A stretch of DNA of 64,000 nt from Flavobacterium endoglycinae (lineage in GTDB: Bacteria > Bacteroidota > Bacteroidia > Flavobacteriales > Flavobacteriaceae): the NCBI RefSeq assembly GCF_017352115.1, contig NZ_CP071448.1, positions 1,635,001 to 1,699,000 on the forward strand, written 5' to 3'. Each line of letters starts with the position of its first letter. Within the stretch, counting starts at the first letter, position 1. Below the pieces are notes generated by a model. That model ran no database searches. It was not told the DNA's origin and was given only the letters and a program-made list of their open reading frames with translations. A program made the translations under genes and the position numbers. Of the stretch, positions 18,034 through 26,107 are shown piece after piece.

Positions 18034-18052
18034 GTAACACTATATTTGTTAC
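18034..18052. promoter_or_regulatory. Inverted repeat and -7 box between pdxJ and the CBS gene
   Basis: GTAACA-N7-TGTTAC is a perfect 6-bp inverted repeat. Inside it TATATTTG (18041-18048) fits the -7 box for the plus-strand CBS gene, 80 bases from its start. A minus-strand TATTTTTG for pdxJ is at 18055-18062. An operator overlapping a promoter is possible; no -33 TTG is visible. Confidence 0.35.
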
Positions 18053-18128
18053 AGCAAAAATACAAAGTAAAACAGAGCAGTTTTTGGTATTTTTTGATTA
18101 TTTTGCATCAAATATCTTCAATTGATTT

Positions 18129-18788
18129 ATGACAGAAATTACAAACTATATCACAAATGATTTCAGAGCGATTGATAGTCAGGAAACGATAGCCTCGATT
18201 CAAGACTTTTTTATCGATGTAAATTTTTCTCATTTCCCTATTTTAGAAGACGGGGTTTTCATTGGAAGTATCTCTTCTGATGATATCGACACTTTTGACA
18301 GTGACAAAAAAGCGATTGATTACAAATATACTTTAGAACGTTTTTTTGCCAGAAAATCAATGATCTGGCTGGATGTTTTAGAAATCTTCGCCAAAAATCA
18401 CACAAACGTAATCCCTATTCTTGACGAAAATAATACCTACATAGGGTATTATGAAATGGAAGACATCATGAATTTCTTTCAGGAAACGCCATTTTTAAAA
18501 GAACAAGGCGGTATTATTATCGTTCAAAAAGGTCTTTTGGATTATTCAATGAGTGAAATTACACAGATTGTAGAGAGCAATAATGGAAAAGTGTTAGGCT
18601 GTTTTATTTCTGAAGCTGATTTGGAAAATGTCCAGATTACGGTAAAAATTGGTTTGGGAGCCATCAACGAAATCATTCAAACGTTCCGACGATATGGTTA
18701 CGAAATTATCTCAGAGCATCAGGAAGACACTTATATTAACAGTTTAAAAGAAAGGTCTGATTATTTAGACAAATACCTCAATATATAA
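18129..18788 (+). CDS. CBS-domain protein
   Basis: 219 residues. Two CBS motifs fill residues 1-125 (ITNDFRAIDSQETIASIQDFF and MIWLDVLEIFAKNHTNVIPILDENNTYIGYY). A C-terminal region of about 90 residues (VQKGLLDYSMSEITQIVESN, ISEADLENVQITVKI) looks like an ACT-type regulatory fold. Such proteins sense adenine nucleotides or amino acids. There is no enzymatic domain. The gene is immediately followed by nadK in the same orientation, so a role related to NAD(P) balance is conceivable but unproven. Confidence 0.85.
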   Translation: MTEITNYITNDFRAIDSQETIASIQDFFIDVNFSHFPILEDGVFIGSISSDDIDTFDSDKKAIDYKYTLERFFARKSMIWLDVLEIFAKNHTNVIPILDENNTYIGYYEMEDIMNFFQETPFLKEQGGIIIVQKGLLDYSMSEITQIVESNNGKVLGCFISEADLENVQITVKIGLGAINEIIQTFRRYGYEIISEHQEDTYINSLKERSDYLDKYLNI

Positions 18789-18818
18789 ATTATGAATGTG
18801 CCAATGAGAAAATTAGTT

Positions 18819-18853
18819 AATTAGATAATTTCGCATTTCCCAATTATCTAATT
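18819..18853. repeat. AT-rich inverted repeat between the CBS gene and nadK
   Basis: AATTAGATAATT (18819-18830) and AATTATCTAATT (18842-18853) pair over 12 bp with an 11-base loop. Flanking sequence on both sides carries related AATGTG(C/T)CAAT and AGA(A)AATTAG phrases, so the whole 90-base gap looks like a degenerate palindrome. It could fold as a weak terminator, but there is no T-run. Confidence 0.5.
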
Positions 18854-18886
18854 GACACATTGACAAATTCTCTAATTTAGCAAAGA

Positions 18887-19771
18887 ATGAAAATAGCCAT
18901 TTACGGACAATATTATCAAAACAGTACAGAGCCGATCATTAAAGATATTTTTTCTTTTTTCAACGCCAACAATGTTGAAATTATAATAGAAGAAAATTTT
19001 CTGAAAATGCTCTACGAAAAACAGCTTATAAAAAAAGAATATAAGACGTTTTCACCATGTACCATTTTAGATAATAGCTTTGAGATGGTAATTAGTATTG
19101 GCGGCGACGGAACAATATTAAGAGCCGCAGCTTTAGTCCGTAATTCAGGCGTTCCATTATTAGGAATTAATGCTGGAAGATTGGGATTTCTGGCCAAAGT
19201 ACAAAAAGAAAACATTGATAGTTTACTTCAGTATGTAATTGATCAAAATTATACCACTTCGGAAAGAACTTTACTGGGATTGACTTCTGAACCAGATAAT
19301 GAAGCTTTTAAAGAACTTAATTTTGCCATGAACGAGGTCACCGTGAGCCGTAAAGACACAACCTCGATGATTACTGTTGAAACCTATTTAAACAATGAAT
19401 ATTTAAATTCATATTGGGCCGACGGCCTTATTATTTCTACGCCTACTGGTTCTACTGGTTACTCTCTAAGCTGTGGCGGACCGATTTTAACTCCGGATGT
19501 AAAAAGCTTAGTAATCACTCCAATTGCACCGCATAACTTAACCGCCAGACCACTGGTTATCCCTGACGACACCGAAATTACTCTTCGTGTCACAGGACGA
19601 GAAGACCAGTATTTAGTTTCTTTAGATTCAAGGATTTCTTCTGTAAAGAATGAATCTATTCTCAAAATCAAAAAAACCGACTATAAAATTAAAATGGTTG
19701 AAATTCCAGGCGAAACTTTTTTGAAAACACTGAGAAATAAACTGCTTTGGGGAGAAGACAAAAGAAATTAA
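18887..19771 (+). CDS. nadK: NAD kinase
   Basis: 294 residues. The conserved SIGGDGTILRAA (GGDGT at 72-76) binds the phosphate donor, LGINAGRLGFLA follows, and the NE/D motif (NEVTVSR) and GSTGYSLSCGGPIL segments complete the NAD kinase signature. It phosphorylates NAD to NADP. It follows the CBS-domain gene by 98 bases containing an inverted repeat and precedes the envelope operon, which has its own promoter. Confidence 0.97.
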   Translation: MKIAIYGQYYQNSTEPIIKDIFSFFNANNVEIIIEENFLKMLYEKQLIKKEYKTFSPCTILDNSFEMVISIGGDGTILRAAALVRNSGVPLLGINAGRLGFLAKVQKENIDSLLQYVIDQNYTTSERTLLGLTSEPDNEAFKELNFAMNEVTVSRKDTTSMITVETYLNNEYLNSYWADGLIISTPTGSTGYSLSCGGPILTPDVKSLVITPIAPHNLTARPLVIPDDTEITLRVTGREDQYLVSLDSRISSVKNESILKIKKTDYKIKMVEIPGETFLKTLRNKLLWGEDKRN

Positions 19772-19897
19772 GCGCATTTATTGTTTCCTACTATACGATA
19801 ATACCACATTTTCTCGTTCTGCTTGTATTGAATCATCATTAAATGTCTCTAAATCACATCATAAATTGAAAAAAAAGCACATTTAATCAAAGGAACG

Positions 19898-19926
19898 TTG
19901 ATTCGTATCGATAATTATTATATTTG
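19898..19926 (+). promoter_or_regulatory. Promoter of the DUF6089-uppS-bamA-ompH operon
   Basis: TTG (19898-19900), an 18-base spacer and TATATTTG (19919-19926) make a near-ideal Bacteroidota core promoter. The ATG at 19945 is 18 bases past the -7 box, so the leader would be about 10-12 bases, very short. Confidence 0.7.
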
Positions 19927-19944
19927 CACGCAATTTTGAATTAA

Positions 19945-20634
19945 ATGAAGAAAATTTTTAATTTATTGTTATGTTTTTTCCCTTTTATTACACTAAATGC
20001 TCAAATAAATGAGCTTGGTGTTTTTATTGGTGGAAGCAACTTTGTTGGAGACGTTGGAAGCACAACTTACATTAATCCTCAAAAGCTTACTTTAGGCGTT
20101 TTGTATAAGTGGAATAAAAGTCCGAGACATTCTTACCGTTTATCCTACATGCAGTCAACCATTACAGGAAACGATTTAGATTCTGATGAAACAGGCAGAA
20201 GCCAAAGAGGATATCGCTTTGACAATGATGTAAAAGAATTTTCTGCAGGTTTAGAATTCAATTTTTTCGATTTCAATCTTCATGATTATCATACAAAAGT
20301 TACACCTTATATATATTCAGGTGTAAGCTTTTTTATTTATGACGGTTTATACCGTTATATTGATACCCCAAATGTCACGCATAAAATTAATTCGAATTCC
20401 TTTGCGATACCTATGACACTGGGTGTAAAATCTAATGTATTCCCTAACCTGGTTTTAGGAGCCGAAGTTGGAGCAAGATATACTTTTACAGACAATATTG
20501 ACGGAAGTAATCCCAGCACCAGCAATACAAGCATCAAAAAATTTGGAAATTTAAACAATAATGACTGGTATGTCTTTTCAGGTATTACAGTAACGTATAC
20601 CTTTGGACAAAAACCCTGCTATTGCGCACAATAA
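19945..20634 (+). CDS. DUF6089-family outer-membrane beta-barrel protein
   Basis: 229 residues with a signal peptide (MKKIFNLLLCFFPFITLNAQ). INELGVFIGGSNFVGDVGSTTYINP opens the mature protein, and alternating strands such as YRLSYMQSTITG and TPYIYSGVSFFIYD fit an 8-strand barrel. DUF6089 proteins have no firmly assigned role, but they commonly sit upstream of uppS and bamA in Flavobacteria. This one is 5 bases from uppS, so a link to outer-membrane assembly is plausible (inference). It ends with the Cys-containing tail KPCYCAQ. Confidence 0.85.
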   Translation: MKKIFNLLLCFFPFITLNAQINELGVFIGGSNFVGDVGSTTYINPQKLTLGVLYKWNKSPRHSYRLSYMQSTITGNDLDSDETGRSQRGYRFDNDVKEFSAGLEFNFFDFNLHDYHTKVTPYIYSGVSFFIYDGLYRYIDTPNVTHKINSNSFAIPMTLGVKSNVFPNLVLGAEVGARYTFTDNIDGSNPSTSNTSIKKFGNLNNNDWYVFSGITVTYTFGQKPCYCAQ

Positions 20635-20639
20635 TAAAA

Positions 20640-21380
20640 ATGAATTTAATAGACTCGATAGACCACTCAAACTTACCTAAACATCTGGCCATAATTATGG
20701 ACGGAAATGGACGATGGGCCAAACAACAAGGCTTTTTAAGAGCCTTTGGACATGAAAACGGAACAAAATCTGTAAAAAAAACAATCACAACTTGTGCTAA
20801 ATTAGGTATTGAGTACCTAACTCTTTACGCTTTTTCAACAGAGAACTGGAACCGCCCTAAAATGGAAGTCGAGGCCTTAATGAAAATCTTAATCAATTCC
20901 TTAAAAAAAGAACTGGTAACCTTGCAGGAAAACAATATCAGACTCAATGCAATTGGGAATCTTGACAAATTACCAAAAAACGCGCAAAAGGAACTTTTAG
21001 ACGTAATTGACAAAACTAAAAACAATACCAGACTTACGTTAACTCTCGCTTTAAGCTACGGATCAAGAGAGGAATTAGTAAATGCTGTCAGACAGATTAG
21101 TGATAAAGTTAAAAATAATATAATTTCAATAGACACTATTGACGATTCAATTATAAATGAGCATCTTTACACGCAAAATTTACCTGACGTAGATTTATTA
21201 ATACGAACAAGTGGAGAACATAGAATAAGTAATTTTCTGCTGTGGCAAATCGCCTATGCTGAATTGTATTTTACGAATGTCTTGTGGCCAGACTTTAAAG
21301 ACGAAGATTTATATGAGGCTATTATTAGTTATCAAAAAAGAGAACGTAGATTTGGAAAAACCAGTGAACAAATTAAATAA
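20640..21380 (+). CDS. uppS: Isoprenyl transferase / undecaprenyl diphosphate synthase
   Basis: 246 residues from the ATG at 20640 (a TTG 18 bases upstream lies inside the previous gene and is not needed). The IPP-condensing signature is HLAIIMDGNGRWAKQQG with Asp21 as the essential residue; LYAFSTENWNRP and RTSGEHRISNFLLWQIAYAEL are also typical of cis-prenyltransferases. It makes the C55 lipid carrier used in peptidoglycan and O-antigen synthesis. The bamA coding region begins before its stop codon. Confidence 0.96.
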   Translation: MNLIDSIDHSNLPKHLAIIMDGNGRWAKQQGFLRAFGHENGTKSVKKTITTCAKLGIEYLTLYAFSTENWNRPKMEVEALMKILINSLKKELVTLQENNIRLNAIGNLDKLPKNAQKELLDVIDKTKNNTRLTLTLALSYGSREELVNAVRQISDKVKNNIISIDTIDDSIINEHLYTQNLPDVDLLIRTSGEHRISNFLLWQIAYAELYFTNVLWPDFKDEDLYEAIISYQKRERRFGKTSEQIK

Positions 21381-24090
21381 ACTTTTAGTGTTACAAAAAA
21401 GAATACCGCAAATAATCTGTACCCTATTATTATTGGGTAGTTTTTCACAAGTTAAAGCTCAGGAAAGAGTTCCTTTTGATCAAGGAAAAAGATACATTCT
21501 GGCTAAAGTTTCTGTTGTTGGTAAAATAAGCTTCAATGAACAAACTGTCGTTACCTTTTCTGGTCTTCAAAAAGGACAGGAAATAACCGTTCCGGGCGAA
21601 GAAATCAGTGGTGCAATTAAAAAATTAGGAAAGCTTGGTCTTTTCGACGAGATTGCTTTCTATATAAATAAGGTAGAAAATGATAGTATTTATTTAGATT
21701 TAAATATTGTCGAACTTCCAAAATTAAACGACGTTAAAATAACGGGCGTTAAGAAGAGTAAAATCGAAGGACTTATTAAGGATAACAACCTGACTAAAAA
21801 CAAAATTGTCAACGAAAACTTAATTACAACGACTAAAAATTACATCGAAAACAAATATAAAAAAGACGGTTTTTACAATACCAAAGTAACTATTACAACC
21901 ACTCCTGACAGCACATCTGGGCATCAGGTAAACATGCTTGTACGAGTTGATAAAGGCGATAAAGTAAAAATCAGTAAAATTGACTTTACAGGAAACGAAC
22001 AACTCAGCGACAGTCAGTTAAGATCTGCCATGAAAGACACGAAGCAGAAAAATATTTTACGTGTATTTAAATCTTCTAAATTCATTCCAGAAAAGTATAA
22101 AACTGACTTAGAAAAAGTTATCGCAGCTTATAAAGAAAAAGGATATCGCGATGCACGTATCATCTATGACTCTGTTACTTACAACAAACAGAAGAACATG
22201 CTTGCTATTAAAATTAATGTAGAAGAAGGAAACAAATACTACTTTGGAAATATTAAATTTTTAGGAAATACAGTATATTCAGACCAACAGTTAAACCGTT
22301 ATTTAGGAATCAAAAAAGGAGAAACTTATAATGGCGTTTTACTTGAAAAAAGAATCGCTGATAACTCAAAACCTGATGGTGAAGACATCACGAACTTATA
22401 CCAAAACAACGGTTATTTATTCTCTAAAATTAACGCTGTAGAGGTAAAAACGGTAAACGATACAATCGATTTTGAAATTAGAATCACAGAAGGTCCTATT
22501 GCCTATTTCAACAAAATCTATGTTACTGGAAACGACAAAACAAATGACCATGTAATTTACCGTGAGTTAAGAACTAAACCAGGAAACAAATACAGTAAAG
22601 AAGAATTAGTAAGAACTATTCGTGAGATTGGACAATTAGGTTTCTTCGATCCTGAATCTATTAAACCTGAGTTTAGAAACGTTGATCCTGCTGCAGGAAC
22701 AGTTGACATTGAATATCAATTAGTAGAAAAAGGATCAAGCCAAGTTGAGTTACAAGGTGGTTACGGCGGTGGAGGTTTCATCGGTACGTTGGGACTTTCT
22801 TTCAACAACTTTTCGGCAAGAAAATTATTTGATAAAGAAGCCTATAAACCGCTTCCGATGGGAGATGGACAAAAAGTAGCACTTCGTTTACAAGGAAGTA
22901 CATATTTCCAAACCTACAGTTTATCATTCTCAGAACCATGGTTTGGAGGCAAAAAACCAGTACAATTTAGTTCTTCAATATCATATAGCAAACAATTTAA
23001 CAACAATTATATTACAAGAACTGTTGATAGAAGCCAAAGTTTTAATATTTTTACAGTCCAAGTTGGTTTAGCAAAACGTTTAACTGTACCTGATGATTAT
23101 TTCGTTCTTTCACAATCTGTTAGTTATCAGCATTATGATTTGAATAATTATTACACAGGATTGTTTACCTTTGGTAATGGAGCTTCACGAAACCTTGCGT
23201 ATACAATAGGAATTTCAAGAAGTAATAAAGGGGTTAACCCAATATTCCCAACTTATGGTTCGGAGTTCAGTTTATCAGCAAAAGTAACACCTCCGTACTC
23301 TTTATTTAATGGTATTAATTATGGTGATTTACAAAATCAGAAAGAATACAAAACACAATATACAGGTACAACAACCACTACAGGTGCAGATGGTCAGGCT
23401 ATAAATCCTGGTGATTATACAAAAACTGAAACCATCAACGGAACATCTGGAACTGTAAGTGTTGGATCAGACTATAAAAGTGCTGATACTGATGTTGCAA
23501 AAGTCGATCAGAAAAAATACAATTGGTTAGAATATTATAAAGTTAAATTTAAAGCAGACTGGTATACTAAGATTTATGGTAAATTAGTTTTAAGAACCTT
23601 AACTGAATTTGGTTTCTTAGGAGCTTATGATCAATCAAGAGGAGTTGTTCCATTTGAGCGTTTCTACTTAGGAGGAGACGGTATGGCAAACTACTCTATG
23701 GATGGTCGAGAAACAATACAATTAAGAGGATATCCTAATAACTCGTTAACCCCAATTATCGAAGACAGAACTAGTTCTAGATACGGACAACAGATTGGAG
23801 CAACGATTTATAATAAATTCTCAATGGAATTACGTTATCCAATTACATTAAAGTCATCAGCATCTATATACGCCTTAACATTTTTAGAAGCAGGTTCTTC
23901 TTATCCGACATTTAGAGATTATAATCCGTTTGACTTGAATCGTTCTGCTGGTCTTGGTTTACGTGTTTTCATGCCTGCATTTGGATTATTAGGTATTGAT
24001 TTTGGTTACGGTTTCGACGCATTGCCAGGATCTGTTACTAATAAAGCAAATGGCTGGGAAACTCACTTTATTATTGGACAACAATTTTAA
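21364..24090 (+). CDS. bamA: Outer-membrane protein assembly factor BamA
   Basis: About 908 residues from a GTG at 21364; GTG at 21388 and TTG at 21352 are alternatives. The longest open frame, from 21256, would run 125 bases into uppS and lacks a signal peptide at its N-terminus. The chosen start gives a signal peptide ending in SFSQVKAQ. Five POTRA domains (for example KVKISKIDFTGNEQLSD, KYYFGNIKFLGNTVYSD) precede a 16-strand barrel with the ERFYLGGDG lid-loop segment and a C-terminal Phe. It inserts beta-barrel proteins into the outer membrane. A Thr/Gly-rich loop of roughly 60 residues interrupts the barrel (about 23340-23515). Confidence 0.95.
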   Translation: MNKLNKLLVLQKRIPQIICTLLLLGSFSQVKAQERVPFDQGKRYILAKVSVVGKISFNEQTVVTFSGLQKGQEITVPGEEISGAIKKLGKLGLFDEIAFYINKVENDSIYLDLNIVELPKLNDVKITGVKKSKIEGLIKDNNLTKNKIVNENLITTTKNYIENKYKKDGFYNTKVTITTTPDSTSGHQVNMLVRVDKGDKVKISKIDFTGNEQLSDSQLRSAMKDTKQKNILRVFKSSKFIPEKYKTDLEKVIAAYKEKGYRDARIIYDSVTYNKQKNMLAIKINVEEGNKYYFGNIKFLGNTVYSDQQLNRYLGIKKGETYNGVLLEKRIADNSKPDGEDITNLYQNNGYLFSKINAVEVKTVNDTIDFEIRITEGPIAYFNKIYVTGNDKTNDHVIYRELRTKPGNKYSKEELVRTIREIGQLGFFDPESIKPEFRNVDPAAGTVDIEYQLVEKGSSQVELQGGYGGGGFIGTLGLSFNNFSARKLFDKEAYKPLPMGDGQKVALRLQGSTYFQTYSLSFSEPWFGGKKPVQFSSSISYSKQFNNNYITRTVDRSQSFNIFTVQVGLAKRLTVPDDYFVLSQSVSYQHYDLNNYYTGLFTFGNGASRNLAYTIGISRSNKGVNPIFPTYGSEFSLSAKVTPPYSLFNGINYGDLQNQKEYKTQYTGTTTTTGADGQAINPGDYTKTETINGTSGTVSVGSDYKSADTDVAKVDQKKYNWLEYYKVKFKADWYTKIYGKLVLRTLTEFGFLGAYDQSRGVVPFERFYLGGDGMANYSMDGRETIQLRGYPNNSLTPIIEDRTSSRYGQQIGATIYNKFSMELRYPITLKSSASIYALTFLEAGSSYPTFRDYNPFDLNRSAGLGLRVFMPAFGLLGIDFGYGFDALPGSVTNKANGWETHFIIGQQF

Positions 24091-24132
24091 AGAAATAACG
24101 TTTGGTTAAAAATCATCGAATAAAGTAATGTT

Positions 24133-25176
24133 ATGAGAAAACAATTTTTATTTATATTTTTAGCCTTGATTGTAGCAAATACAAGTCAGGCACAGAGTAG
24201 AACGACTAGAATTGGCTACATTGATATGGAATACATTTTAGAGAATGTATCCGATTATAAAGAAGCTAAGTCCCAATTAGAGTTAAAAGCTCAAAAATGG
24301 AAACAGGAAATAGAGGCTAAAAAATTAAATATAAATAAACTCAAAGAAAATTTAAATACTGAAAAAGCATTACTTACCAAAGAATTAATTGAAGAAAGAG
24401 AAACTGAAATTAAATTTCTTGAAACTGAAATGCTGGATTACCAAGAAAAACAGTTTGGCGCTGATGGTAATTTAATGAGACAAAAATCTGCATTGGCAAA
24501 ACCTATTCAAGATCAGGTTTTCACAGCAGTTCAAGATATAGCCGAAGCAAAAAATTACGATTTTGTTTTCGATAAGTCAGCAGACTTAACAATGCTTTTC
24601 AGCAACAAAAGATATGACATAAGCGATCAGGTTTTACGTATTTTAAACAGAACCGAAAAACGCGAACAATTGACTAAAAAACAATTGAAAGAACAGGAAG
24701 CAAAAGAAAATCGTGAAAACGAAATCGATGAAAATCCTACTTTAGCGAATCGCCAGAAAGCACTGGACGATAAAAAAGCGGCGAGAGAAAAGCTTATTGA
24801 AGACAGACGTTTAGAGCAAGAAGCGAAGAAAAAAGAATACGAAGACAGAAGAAAAGCAATTCAAGCTGAAAGAGAGGCTAAAAAAAATGGCACGGTTTCT
24901 GAACCAGCTAAAACAACCGAAACAGCTAAACCTGCGGAAACAGCAAAAACAAGTACGAGTACAACAAATACGAATACAACTGAAACCGCTAAACCCGCTG
25001 TAACAGGCGAAACCACAACAGAACCTGCAGTAAATAAAGCTGAAGAAAGACAAAAGCTTTATGAGCAGCGTAAGAAAGAATTAGAGGAAAGAAGGAAAAA
25101 AATACTCGAAGAGCGAGAAGCGGCCAAAAAAGCAAAAGAGGCCGAAACACAAAAAACAAATACGACCAATAATTAA
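24133..25176 (+). CDS. OmpH/Skp-family periplasmic chaperone with long disordered tail
   Basis: 347 residues. Signal peptide ending SQAQS, then an OmpH/Skp domain (about 25-170): RIGYIDMEYILENVSDYKEA, a long coiled-coil arm and DFVFDKSADLTMLFSN. The remaining half, absent from normal Skp (about 160 residues), is Lys/Glu-rich coiled coil plus a repetitive ETAKPAET/TNTT segment (about 255-300). Skp chaperones escort unfolded outer-membrane proteins to BamA, encoded 42 bases upstream. The tail may be a spacer or binding region; that is inference. Confidence 0.9.
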   Translation: MRKQFLFIFLALIVANTSQAQSRTTRIGYIDMEYILENVSDYKEAKSQLELKAQKWKQEIEAKKLNINKLKENLNTEKALLTKELIEERETEIKFLETEMLDYQEKQFGADGNLMRQKSALAKPIQDQVFTAVQDIAEAKNYDFVFDKSADLTMLFSNKRYDISDQVLRILNRTEKREQLTKKQLKEQEAKENRENEIDENPTLANRQKALDDKKAAREKLIEDRRLEQEAKKKEYEDRRKAIQAEREAKKNGTVSEPAKTTETAKPAETAKTSTSTTNTNTTETAKPAVTGETTTEPAVNKAEERQKLYEQRKKELEERRKKILEEREAAKKAKEAETQKTNTTNN

Positions 25177-25190
25177 TTAATATTTTAAAA

Positions 25191-25694
25191 ATGATGAAAC
25201 AAATCAAAACTTTACTAATTGCTGCAATTCTAGTTTTAGGAGCAAGTAACACAATGAACGCACAGGCGAAGGTTGCCCATGTTGATGTTAGCGAGATTAT
25301 GTCGAAAATGCCTGCGATGCTTGATGCTCAAAATCAACTGCAAAAATTAAGTGGGACATATGATGCTGAATACAAAAAAATGGTTGATGAATATCAAACT
25401 AAAATCAAAAAGTATGAGGCAGAAGCTGCAACAGTAACTGAAGCTGTTAACGGTGACCGTTCTAAAGAAGTTCAAGATATGCAAAAAAGAATTGTTGATT
25501 ACAGAGACAATGCTCAAAAAGAATTGCAACAAAAAGAAACTGACATCGTAAAACCATTAATGGAAAAAGTAAGAGCTTCAATCCAAAAAATTGGAAAAGC
25601 TAAAGGTTACCAATACGTTTTAGATGGTTCTACTTTATTATTAGCTGATGGTCCAAACATCACTGCTGATGTGAAAAAAGACTTAGGTTTCTAA
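25191..25694 (+). CDS. OmpH/Skp-family periplasmic chaperone
   Basis: 167 residues, standard Skp length. Signal peptide ending in TMNAQ, KVAHVDVSEIMSKMPAM at the domain start, a coiled-coil arm (residues 45-120) and YQYVLDGSTLLLADG at the end. It follows its longer paralogue by 14 bases and closes the envelope operon before a strong terminator. Expected to form trimers that hold unfolded outer-membrane proteins. Confidence 0.92.
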   Translation: MMKQIKTLLIAAILVLGASNTMNAQAKVAHVDVSEIMSKMPAMLDAQNQLQKLSGTYDAEYKKMVDEYQTKIKKYEAEAATVTEAVNGDRSKEVQDMQKRIVDYRDNAQKELQQKETDIVKPLMEKVRASIQKIGKAKGYQYVLDGSTLLLADGPNITADVKKDLGF

Positions 25695-25713
25695 GAAAAA
25701 CTTTAATTACATA

Positions 25714-25747
25714 AAAACGGCTCAAGCTTAAAAGTTTGAGCCGTTTT
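25714..25747. terminator. Terminator after the bamA-ompH operon
   Basis: AAAACGGCTCAAGC and the complementary GTTTGAGCCGTTTT pair over 14 positions (one G-T wobble), small loop, then TTTTT. It can also serve the convergent bacteriocin-like gene. Confidence 0.9.
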
Positions 25748-25818
25748 TTTTTAGACCATATAAACTCAAAAAAAGGGAACTGATACAAGCCCCCTCTTCT
25801 TCAATACACAAAAGTGCA

Positions 25819-25995
25819 TTAAGTTCTTGGAGGACATTTAGTTCCTGATGGAAAACATTCCCAGATAGGCTTTCTGACTTCATCAAATCCAACGATACAA
25901 GCAATGCCATAGCATTCTGGTGCATTTCCTCCATTAATTTTTTTCATCTCTTCTTTAGTCAGCTTTTCAGATGACAATTTTTCAATAATTTTCAT
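25819..25995 (-). CDS. Bacteriocin-like peptide with double-glycine leader
   Basis: 58 residues from the ATG at 25995; an ATG 27 bases further upstream is also in frame. Residues 1-23 form a typical double-glycine leader (LSSEKLTKEEMKKINGG). The 35-residue core contains four cysteines (in PECYGIAC, WECFPSGTKC) and ends PPRT. The form matches secreted peptides cut and exported by peptidase-containing ABC transporters in Bacteroidota. No exporter, immunity gene or modifying enzyme is adjacent, so this is an orphan candidate; whether it is antimicrobial or a signal is unknown. Confidence 0.7.
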   Translation of the reverse strand: MKIIEKLSSEKLTKEEMKKINGGNAPECYGIACIVGFDEVRKPIWECFPSGTKCPPRT

Positions 25996-26073
25996 AGTGT
26001 TATTGTTTTTTGGGTGAAGCATAAATATAGTATTTTATTTACAATAAAATATCTTTTTATTTAAAAAACCAAA

Positions 26074-26103
26074 TTGCAGAGAAAGTAAAAAATACTAATT
26101 TTG
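26074..26103 (+). promoter_or_regulatory. murI promoter next to its start codon
   Basis: TTG (26074-26076), a 19-base spacer and TAATTTTG (26096-26103) match the Bacteroidota core promoter. The murI ATG begins at 26108, so transcription would start at or within a few bases of the start codon. Confidence 0.6.
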
Positions 26104-26107
26104 TAGT

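Noticed and set aside
24811-25252. Two minus-strand frames rich in Cys, Phe and Ser opposite the ompH genes
   Set aside because: Shadow translation of Lys/Glu/Ala-rich coding sequence on the plus strand.
25728-25934. 68-codon minus-strand frame overlapping the bacteriocin-like gene
   Set aside because: It overlaps the leader-peptide frame and runs into the operon terminator; composition is unremarkable.
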